Below, piece after piece: positions 17,536 to 24,134 of a stretch of DNA of 35,664 nt (the stretch's first letter is position 1; each line of letters begins with the position of its first letter). A program made the translations under genes and the position numbers. Under the pieces are notes generated by a model. That model was not told the origin of the DNA. It saw nothing but the letters and a program-made list of their open reading frames with translations, and made no database searches. Source of the DNA: Bacteroidia bacterium (GTDB lineage Bacteria; Bacteroidota; Bacteroidia; UBA4408); assembly GCA_020845635.1 (NCBI GenBank), contig JADLFI010000055.1, forward strand, positions 1 through 35,664, given 5' to 3'.

Positions 17536-19440
17536 TTATTTTAAAAGACTCCTATAATAATTGGCCTTGTTTATATCATTTAAATTTTGGTAGGTTAATG
17601 CAAGAAAGGTAATATTTTTTTGATTTGTTGGATCAATATCAAAAGCCTTATGAAACCAAACTAGAGCTTCTTGGTATTTTCCCATAGAACCGTAGCAACT
17701 ACCTAAGTTCATCATGGCATCTGCAAACCTGGGGTTAAGAGCTATTGAGCGGTTAAAGTATTCAATAGCTTTTTGGTACTCGCCTCTGTTAAAGTAATAT
17801 GAACCCATATTACTGATGGCAACACTGTTGCTTTCATTGTATTTTAAACTCAATTTAAAGTAATGTCCTGCACTGTCATTATTGTTGAGGTTGTAATATC
17901 CTACCCCAATTTGTGCGTATCCGTCAGAATATTCGGGGTAAATTTGTATGGCTTTTCTTACCTCGGAAATACCCTGCATGATAAGAGCCTCTTTTTTTGC
18001 TTTATCTGTTTCGTTATTGGCTAATTCTTTTATTATTTCGTTCCCTAAATAATAATGTGTTTTGGCACTTTGCGGATTTAATTCAACATCATGTGAATAC
18101 AAAGTGTAATTATTTTTCCAATCAAAATTACGGCTAATGGTTTTTACACTATATAATACTAATATTACAGTAGTTAAGTAAAATAAATTTTTGTATTTAG
18201 TATCGTTAGGGGAATATTTAGAAATGTCAATTTTTAAAATTACGGTAAATAAATATATCAAAGCTATACAAAAACCGGTTGATGCCAAGAAAGTAAAGCG
18301 TTCGGCCTTAGCTGCTCCAATCGGGAAAACAATATTGCTGTATAATGATAATGAAATAAAAATAAATAAAATAGAGTAGGAGATTAGTGGCCATTTTTTA
18401 TAAGTAAAAAACATAGCAGCTATTAAACTACATATTATAATAATGCCAATAATAATGGGCAGTGTGATGCCTTGATGTAGTGGTATGGAGTTGTATGAAT
18501 AATCATAAACTAAAGGGTGTGGAAAAACAAATAATTGAATGTATTCGCCCAATACCTGAAAGCTTCCCATTATGCGTAAAATAAAATCTGTTTGAGCGCC
18601 CACCGGATTGTCTAGTATGGTTACTGTTTGAAGCCCTGCAAAACTTCCTAAAACATTTCTACGAATAAGCATATATACCACAAAAGGTATAAGTGTGGCT
18701 AACAAAATAGGTACATATTTATTAAATCGGTCTTTGCGAAAAAACCATAATGAAATTAACAGCAAAGGAATGGTTAAAATAGCTGATTCTTTGGCTAGAA
18801 AAGCAAGAAATAAGCTAAAAGATGATAGTACTAAATATAGTATTTTTTTACTGTCAAAATATTGTATTGCCCATAACATACTTAATATGGAAAACAAATA
18901 ACACAGCAACTCATCACGACTTTTTATATTGCCCACTACCTCCGTATGTATAGGATGGGCAATGAATAGTAATACTGCAAGCAGTAAAACAACATTATGA
19001 ATATGAGGGAAAAGTTTACGAGTAAAATTAAATAATACAATGCCACATAATAGGTAGCAGATTAAGTTAATAAAGTGGCCTACAAAAGGCTTATCTGGCC
19101 AATGTTGCCACTCCAAGGCAAACATAGCCAGAGACAGAGGTCGATAAAGCCCATCATTAACATTCAAATACCCTGCACGATAGCTGGTTTTAAATATATT
19201 ACCTATACTTTTACTTCCTAAATTTACAATATTATTTTCTTTGATTACCGAGAAGTCATCAAGGACATAACCATTATTTAGGGAATTGCCGTACAGTATA
19301 AAAACTGATGCAATAATAAAGGCGTAATAAACAATAATATTATTATTTTTATTATTGTTTACTGTTTTAGGTACAACTTTGGCAGCTTCTTGTGAAATTT
19401 TAAACTTTTCACGCTTATTTAACTTTTGTGGCCGGGCCAT
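17536..19440 (-). CDS. TMTC-like multi-pass membrane protein with C-terminal TPRs
   Basis: A 634-aa protein. The N-terminal two thirds (about 35-430) have about ten membrane helices; the last third (about 440-634) consists of TPR repeats (SNSVAISNMGSYYFNRGEYQ, KAIEYFNRSIALNPRFADAM, LGSCYGSMGKYQEALVWFHK). The first loop has LNNGYVLDDFSVIKENNIV with the acidic pair D61-D62, and the layout is that of TMTC/GT-C type O-mannosyltransferases, which transfer sugar from a lipid carrier to proteins on the far side of the membrane. Whether this bacterial homologue is an active glycosyltransferase is not shown. It is encoded 21 bp after the TonB-C protein gene, with DUF3108 following, as one likely operon. 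Confidence 0.75.
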   Translation of the reverse strand: MARPQKLNKREKFKISQEAAKVVPKTVNNNKNNNIIVYYAFIIASVFILYGNSLNNGYVLDDFSVIKENNIVNLGSKSIGNIFKTSYRAGYLNVNDGLYRPLSLAMFALEWQHWPDKPFVGHFINLICYLLCGIVLFNFTRKLFPHIHNVVLLLAVLLFIAHPIHTEVVGNIKSRDELLCYLFSILSMLWAIQYFDSKKILYLVLSSFSLFLAFLAKESAILTIPLLLISLWFFRKDRFNKYVPILLATLIPFVVYMLIRRNVLGSFAGLQTVTILDNPVGAQTDFILRIMGSFQVLGEYIQLFVFPHPLVYDYSYNSIPLHQGITLPIIIGIIIICSLIAAMFFTYKKWPLISYSILFIFISLSLYSNIVFPIGAAKAERFTFLASTGFCIALIYLFTVILKIDISKYSPNDTKYKNLFYLTTVILVLYSVKTISRNFDWKNNYTLYSHDVELNPQSAKTHYYLGNEIIKELANNETDKAKKEALIMQGISEVRKAIQIYPEYSDGYAQIGVGYYNLNNNDSAGHYFKLSLKYNESNSVAISNMGSYYFNRGEYQKAIEYFNRSIALNPRFADAMMNLGSCYGSMGKYQEALVWFHKAFDIDPTNQKNITFLALTYQNLNDINKANYYRSLLK

Positions 19441-19461
19441 TTATGGAAAGGGGATAAAAAA

Positions 19462-19866
19462 TTAATGAGCTTTTACCGGAAAGTCCATCATTACATTCAT
19501 TCTCATTTTAACTCCGTTTTGAATTGCGGGTGCAAATTTTAATTCTTTCACCACTCGTTGAATTTCTTCATTTATACCACAGCATAAACCGCTAATTACA
19601 CTAATATTACTTATTGTGCTGTCGGGCGACACATCAAAACTTAATGTAATGTTTCCTTCAATATATTTAGCTTTAGCCTCATCGCTGTATTTAATAGCAT
19701 TTAAAACGTATTTAAATAGCTCGGTGTCACCTTTTGGATAAAAAGGTTCTTGGCTTGTAACAACTGCCATATTTTGCTTATCGTTATATGGCTCTTTAGA
19801 TTGCGCATTGCTTGTTGTGCAAATAGCTATAATTGCTATAACAGTGAGTAATATAGTTTTTTTCAT
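19462..19866 (-). CDS. Exported TonB C-terminal-domain-like protein
   Basis: A short 134-aa protein with a signal peptide (about 1-21, ending SNAQ) followed by a TonB_C-type domain: SQEPFYPKGDTELFKYVLNA, AKYIEGNITLSFDVSPDSTI, VVKELKFAPAIQNGVKMRMN, ending MMDFPV. There is no N-terminal anchor helix or Pro-rich stalk as in a true TonB, so it is probably a free periplasmic protein rather than an energy transducer. It has an unusual adjacent cysteine pair in SGLCCGINEE. It is sandwiched between yajQ (8 bp) and the TMTC-like gene (21 bp). Function unknown. Confidence 0.7.
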   Translation of the reverse strand: MKKTILLTVIAIIAICTTSNAQSKEPYNDKQNMAVVTSQEPFYPKGDTELFKYVLNAIKYSDEAKAKYIEGNITLSFDVSPDSTISNISVISGLCCGINEEIQRVVKELKFAPAIQNGVKMRMNVMMDFPVKAH

Positions 19867-19874
19867 GATTAATT

Positions 19875-20363
19875 TTATTTAAGGTTTACAAATTGTAATG
19901 GAATATCAAAATTGTTGCTTCTAAGACTTGCAATAACTGCTTGTAAATCGTCTATTTTTTTGCCCGAAACTCTCACCTGTTCATCCATAATTTGGGCTTC
20001 AACTTTTAGTTTTAATTCTTTAATATGTTTGGTAATCTTTCGGGCAGTATCTTTATCAATGCCTTGTTTTACCTTAATATCTTTCTTTATCATATTTCCA
20101 GCTGCATACCGTTCTTTACCAAAATCCAGCGCCATGGGGTTAAGACCTTGTTTAATCATTCTACTCCTAATGGTATCTTCTATTGCCTCAATACGCATTT
20201 CGTTTTCGGCCGAGATATTAATATTTAAAGCCTTTTTATCTAACTCTATACTAAGCTTAGAGCCTTTAAAGTCATAACGCCCTGCTAAATCTTTACGCGC
20301 TACATTAATTGCATTATCTAATGTTTGGATATCAATTTTATTTACAACATCAAAAGATGGCAT
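19875..20363 (-). CDS. yajQ: YajQ family nucleotide/cyclic di-GMP-binding protein
   Basis: A 162-aa protein matching YajQ over its whole length: MPSFDVVNKIDIQTLDNAIN at the start, RYDFKGSKLSIELD, GKERYAAGNMIKKDIKVKQG and the C-terminal VRVSGKKIDDLQAVIASLR. YajQ has two ferredoxin-like domains; it binds nucleic acid or nucleotides, and some members bind cyclic di-GMP and act with a transcription factor. Which applies here is not known. A consensus -7 box lies 17 bp upstream. It is followed by the TonB-C gene after 8 bp, which makes it the likely first gene of a four-gene transcript. Confidence 0.93.
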   Translation of the reverse strand: MPSFDVVNKIDIQTLDNAINVARKDLAGRYDFKGSKLSIELDKKALNINISAENEMRIEAIEDTIRSRMIKQGLNPMALDFGKERYAAGNMIKKDIKVKQGIDKDTARKITKHIKELKLKVEAQIMDEQVRVSGKKIDDLQAVIASLRSNNFDIPLQFVNLK

Positions 20364-20379
20364 TGGAATAATTTTTCTT

Positions 20380-20387
20380 CAAAAATA
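20380..20387 (-). promoter_or_regulatory. TAnnTTTG -7 box for yajQ
   Basis: The minus strand reads TATTTTTG, an exact -7 consensus match, 16 bases before the yajQ ATG at 20363. It is in the 84-bp gap between mnmD and yajQ. Confidence 0.45.
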
Positions 20388-20447
20388 GTAAAAAAGAAAT
20401 TATTTTAAATTTTTAGGAGAGTCTATAAAAATGTTCATGTTCAAGAT

Positions 20448-21131
20448 TTATTTCTTTATGGCTCTTGTTATTTCTCTTTTTTTGGGAGGGCCGGGCAAAC
20501 TTTCTACTTCAAACCCTACCTTTTTTAAATCTCGTTTTATTTGCCCCTTGGCGCAGTAGGTTACTAATACTCCACCTTTACACATCATGTGGTATAGTTT
20601 CTCAAATACTTGTTCTGTCCACATTTCGGGTTGCGTTGAAGGGGCAAAAGCATCAAAATACACCAGATGATATAATATATTACTATTAAATAATTGTATG
20701 CCCGTTTTATATTTATTCAGTGTAAAGTTGGGTGAAATTGCATTTGTGTTGTTAAAATCAGCAGTATGTATTTTTATAAAGTATGGCTCTATAATGGCTG
20801 AAAGATACCGGCAATAGTTTAATTGATTAACTACCGATATTGGAATAGGGAAGGGCTCTAAGGCATGGTATTGGATATTTAATTTGTAGGGTTCTACCAA
20901 AATATTGTTTAATGTAAGCAAACAATTGAGACCTGTGCCAAAACCAATTTCTAAAATATTAATTGACGTGTTTTGTTTAACATGTGCTAACCCGTAATTT
21001 ATATAAATGAGTTGGCTTTCTTGAAATGCACCATGAATAGAATGATAATAGTCATTGCTATTTACCACTTTTAGCGTGGTAGAACCATCAGCGGTTGTTA
21101 TTAGTTCTAAATCTTTTTGTTGTTTGCTCAT
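20448..21131 (-). CDS. mnmD: tRNA U34 modification methyltransferase MnmD
   Basis: SAM-dependent methyltransferase that makes the final step of mnm5s2U at tRNA position 34 (DUF752). Its 227 aa correspond to the methyltransferase half of MnmC, without the FAD-oxidase half, as in other Bacteroidota MnmD proteins. Visible motifs are LEIGFGTGLNCLLTL (SAM-binding loop), VYFDAFAPSTQPEMWTEQVF (the family signature) and GGVLVTYCAKGQIKRDLKK, and the C-terminus is GPPKKREITRAIKK. The start ATG at 21131 is the first in frame. No promoter box is clear in the 209-bp divergent gap to the respiratory cluster. Confidence 0.88.
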   Translation of the reverse strand: MSKQQKDLELITTADGSTTLKVVNSNDYYHSIHGAFQESQLIYINYGLAHVKQNTSINILEIGFGTGLNCLLTLNNILVEPYKLNIQYHALEPFPIPISVVNQLNYCRYLSAIIEPYFIKIHTADFNNTNAISPNFTLNKYKTGIQLFNSNILYHLVYFDAFAPSTQPEMWTEQVFEKLYHMMCKGGVLVTYCAKGQIKRDLKKVGFEVESLPGPPKKREITRAIKK

Positions 21132-21255
21132 ATATTACCTGTGCAATTTAGAAGAAAATTAATTGTAAATGTATGTAAATCAACATAAAATATAATGATG
21201 TTGATAAAACAAAAATAATAATTCGGATAAAAATGTCTTTAATAAATAAATTTTA

Positions 21256-21263
21256 TAATTTTG
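21256..21263 (+). promoter_or_regulatory. TAnnTTTG -7 box for the heme-copper cluster
   Basis: TAATTTTG matches the -7 consensus, 77 bases before the subunit II ATG at 21341. No -33 TTTG at normal spacing is seen. It would drive the three-gene cluster. Confidence 0.45.
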
Positions 21264-21340
21264 CCTAAAATAGTTATTAATTAAAAAAACAAAACTGATG
21301 TAAAATAAAACTTTATTTCACTTATTAAAACTCCAATATT

Positions 21341-21886
21341 ATGCAACAATCGTTATTATCTTTATTTCTTATTCTATCAGGAATAATAATACTCGTTTTT
21401 ATTCTTGTGTATTTAAGTTCGATCCAAAGTCAGCCTCAACAAGGTATGAAAAATCCTTTGCAGAAAAGGTTTTGGTTCATTACTATTATGGTGGTAGTAC
21501 TTGGAATGTTTTTTTTCATAACCATTCCTAAGTCGCCTTATTACTTATATGCCAACGAGCAACCTGCACGAATAGTTCATACAGTCTCTAGTCAGTTTGT
21601 TTTTCTAATGTCTAATCAGGATATAGATCCTGCCCAACCCATGGGTGAGAATATTGAACTTAATACAAATGAACTAGTAGAGTTTAGAGTTACCAGTTTA
21701 GATGTTACACACGGTTTTGGTATTTATAATGATAAGTATGAGTTAGTGGCTCAAACCCAGGCTATGCCCGGATATGTAAACAAGCTTCGCTGGAAGTTCA
21801 GTGAGCCGGGTAAGTATTATATTCTTTGTTTAGAGTATTGTGGTTCAGGCCATCAAGTAATGAAATCATTTTTTAATGTAAAATAA
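21341..21886 (+). CDS. Heme-copper oxidoreductase subunit II with CuA site
   Basis: A 181-aa membrane protein that takes electrons from a c-type cytochrome through a dinuclear CuA centre. Two N-terminal helices (about 6-26 and 45-62) are followed by a cupredoxin domain outside the membrane. All CuA ligands are visible: H124 (in DVTHGFGIYN), then C163-L-E-Y-C167-G-S-G-H171-Q-V-M174. The short length and the CxxxCGxGHxxM pattern resemble B-family (ba3-type) subunit II. The stop is 12 bp before the subunit I ATG, so the genes are co-transcribed. Confidence 0.9.
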   Translation: MQQSLLSLFLILSGIIILVFILVYLSSIQSQPQQGMKNPLQKRFWFITIMVVVLGMFFFITIPKSPYYLYANEQPARIVHTVSSQFVFLMSNQDIDPAQPMGENIELNTNELVEFRVTSLDVTHGFGIYNDKYELVAQTQAMPGYVNKLRWKFSEPGKYYILCLEYCGSGHQVMKSFFNVK

Positions 21887-21898
21887 ATTGAATTGAAT

Positions 21899-23341
21899 AT
21901 GGAAACTAAAAAACTTAATAAAATAACAGCACTTTGGATAGTTGCAATATTGGTATTATTTATTCTTAGTATAATTTTAGGTATTATTATGCGTCTTAAC
22001 CAAGGCGAATTAATAAAAATTCAACCACCAACATTTTATGCCGATATGACTACTCATGGTGTAACCATGATTGGTATATGGTTTGTTGCCGGTATGGCAG
22101 CAGTTAACTACTTTATGGAACGATATGTAAAAACCAGTTACACCGCCAATATGTTTGCCATGGTAATGACGGTAATAGGGGTAGTAATGCTTTGGTTATC
22201 TACTTTAGTGGGAAACTTTCATGCCGGTTGGACATTCTTGTATCCACTGCCTTTTAAAATAATGTGGTCAACATGGGCTACTCCATTATTTTTATGGTCA
22301 ATAGGTGTTTTTGGTATTGGATGGTTTGTTTGGACGATTAGTCTAATGGCTGCCATGCTAAAAAAATATTCAATGTCGCAGGTTCTTGCCTGGCAACATT
22401 TTGGGAAGAAAGACCCGGAAGTATCAACACCACCTTTCGTACTTATTTCAATGATAAGTTTAATAGGAGTATTAACCTGCCTGATAGCTGCCGTTATATT
22501 GCTTATATTATTATTTGCTGAATACTATTCGGGAGGAACCTTCAAAAACGATGCATTGTTAATAAAAAATCTTACTTATTTCTTTGGTCATACTATAGCT
22601 AATGAAATGCTTTATTTGGGCTTAGCCGTTATATACGAGTTGTTCCCTGAAGTTAGCGGAAGACCAAAATTAAAAACTACCTGGTATGTGGCATTAGCCT
22701 GGAACCTAACTTTGTTCTTTGTTTTGGCTGCTTTTTTCCATCATTTGTATATGGACTTTGTTCAACCGGAAGGATTACAGATTATAGGTCAATTGGCCTC
22801 CTATTTAGCCAGTTTGCCTTCATCGGGTGTTACAGTGTTTAGTATAATTGTGGTTGTTTTCAGAAACAAAATTAATTGGTCGCTTACTAACTCCTTATTC
22901 TTTATAGGTATAGTTGGATGGGTAGTAGGAGGTGTTGGAGCAGTTATTGATGCTACTATTTCAAACAATTTTATTTTACATAATACGCTTTGGGTGCCTG
23001 CCCACTTCCATACATACAATGCTATGGGCAATGTATTGTTTAGTTTAGGATTCTTTCACTGGTTTTCAAAATATGCAACTAATCACTCCTTGCCTGATAA
23101 ATACTCATTTGTTAAATTGGCTATATTGATTATAGGTGGTGTAGGATTCTTATTGGCATTTTATATAGCCGGTGCCGATTCAGTACCTAGAAGATATAGC
23201 ACTTATCCTAAAGGATTAGAAAGTGCTAAGACTTTAGCTGCGGTAGGAGGTGTTTTTGCTATTGTTTATTTAACGGGCATATTATCCTTTTTTGTTAATA
23301 TTTCGAAGAGATGTTTAAACGTACTTTTTCAACGCTCTTAA
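21899..23341 (+). CDS. Heme-copper oxidoreductase subunit I, B-family-like; terminal oxidase or NO reductase
   Basis: Catalytic subunit with about 13 membrane helices in 480 aa. The metal ligands are in place: H53 (low-spin haem, TTHGVTMIG), H231 (CuB, FFGHTIANE), H281/H282 (CuB, AAFFHHLYMDF), and H369/H371 (high-spin and low-spin haem, VPAHFHTYNAMG). The region around HNTLWVPAHFH resembles ba3-type oxidases. Four residues after H231, where oxidases of A and B type have the cross-linked Tyr, is Asn (N235), next to E236. Loss of that Tyr is known in NO-reducing members of the superfamily. I therefore leave oxidase versus NO reductase open. An in-frame TTG six bases upstream is less likely than the ATG at 21899. 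Confidence 0.85.
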   Translation: METKKLNKITALWIVAILVLFILSIILGIIMRLNQGELIKIQPPTFYADMTTHGVTMIGIWFVAGMAAVNYFMERYVKTSYTANMFAMVMTVIGVVMLWLSTLVGNFHAGWTFLYPLPFKIMWSTWATPLFLWSIGVFGIGWFVWTISLMAAMLKKYSMSQVLAWQHFGKKDPEVSTPPFVLISMISLIGVLTCLIAAVILLILLFAEYYSGGTFKNDALLIKNLTYFFGHTIANEMLYLGLAVIYELFPEVSGRPKLKTTWYVALAWNLTLFFVLAAFFHHLYMDFVQPEGLQIIGQLASYLASLPSSGVTVFSIIVVVFRNKINWSLTNSLFFIGIVGWVVGGVGAVIDATISNNFILHNTLWVPAHFHTYNAMGNVLFSLGFFHWFSKYATNHSLPDKYSFVKLAILIIGGVGFLLAFYIAGADSVPRRYSTYPKGLESAKTLAAVGGVFAIVYLTGILSFFVNISKRCLNVLFQRS

Positions 23342-24075
23342 TAATATTATTAATCTCAAATTATAATTCTATTGCGAACAATCTTTATGACAAACAAGAT
23401 TGGCGTGAAGAGGAAGGTATATATACACGAATTTATGATGCGAAAATTAAATTGATAAGTGGAGAACAAACCTCTATACATCAGTTAGCTGCTAAAAAGC
23501 CACTCATAGTTGCTTTAGTGTTTACACGATGTGCAGGGGTTTGCAACCCTCTTCTTCTGCAGTTAAAAGAAAATATACAAATTATTTTAAGAAAGAATCA
23601 ATATAAGTTTAGTGTACTGGTATTAAGTTTTGATCCTTTAGATTCGCTAAAAGATATGCAAAATTTAGCCTACCGATTTAACCTGTTAAATGAACCTAAT
23701 TGGGAGCTGGCTGTGGTTGACAGTATTTCAAGTATGACAAAATCAGTTAATTTTTTTCCTGTTTGGGATATGCGCAAAAAGCAATATGATCATGATGCTC
23801 TTTTAGTAGGGGTTAACACGCAGGGTTATATTACCAAAAAATTAATTGGTTTAAGAAGTGCCGATGAAATTTCACTATTGATTTCAGATATCAATAATGT
23901 ATATAGGCCTTCTTATAGATTACCTACCCCTGCCAATATGTTTACTTGCTTTAATTACGATCCTAAAACCGGAAAGAATACTCCGGGATGGGGCTTGGCA
24001 TTTATTGCCTTACCGGCTTTGTTAACTGTTGGTATTTTGGCCTTTTTAAGACTTAGAGGGAAATACCACTCGTAA
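23311..24075 (+). CDS. SCO1/SenC family copper chaperone for the CuA centre
   Basis: A 254-aa thioredoxin-like protein that loads or reduces copper for the CuA site of subunit II. After a signal peptide or anchor (1-22), the copper ligands are C74 and C78 in FTRCAGVCNP plus H161 in YDHDALLVGV, exactly the SCO set. A second hydrophobic segment near the C-terminus (WGLAFIALPALLTVGILAFL) likely anchors the domain in the membrane. Its ATG overlaps the last 31 bases of subunit I in another frame, which indicates translational coupling. The minus-strand PKD protein gene converges on it across 59 bp. Confidence 0.9.
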   Translation: MFKRTFSTLLIILLISNYNSIANNLYDKQDWREEEGIYTRIYDAKIKLISGEQTSIHQLAAKKPLIVALVFTRCAGVCNPLLLQLKENIQIILRKNQYKFSVLVLSFDPLDSLKDMQNLAYRFNLLNEPNWELAVVDSISSMTKSVNFFPVWDMRKKQYDHDALLVGVNTQGYITKKLIGLRSADEISLLISDINNVYRPSYRLPTPANMFTCFNYDPKTGKNTPGWGLAFIALPALLTVGILAFLRLRGKYHS

Positions 24076-24088
24076 TACATTTACATAA

Positions 24089-24116
24089 GCTATTTTTTTG
24101 AGTTATAAAATATAGC
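24089..24116. terminator. Weak hairpin between convergent genes
   Basis: GCTAT (24089-24093) and ATAGC (24112-24116) with adjoining T and A runs form an imperfect, AT-rich stem between the SCO gene and the convergent PKD-protein gene. It may act as a weak bidirectional terminator. Confidence 0.3.
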
Positions 24117-24134
24117 AATGTTGGTGAATGTGCA

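Noticed and set aside
21893-21898. In-frame TTG start for heme-copper subunit I
   Set aside because: Only two codons before an ATG and without any support; the ATG at 21899 is the natural start.
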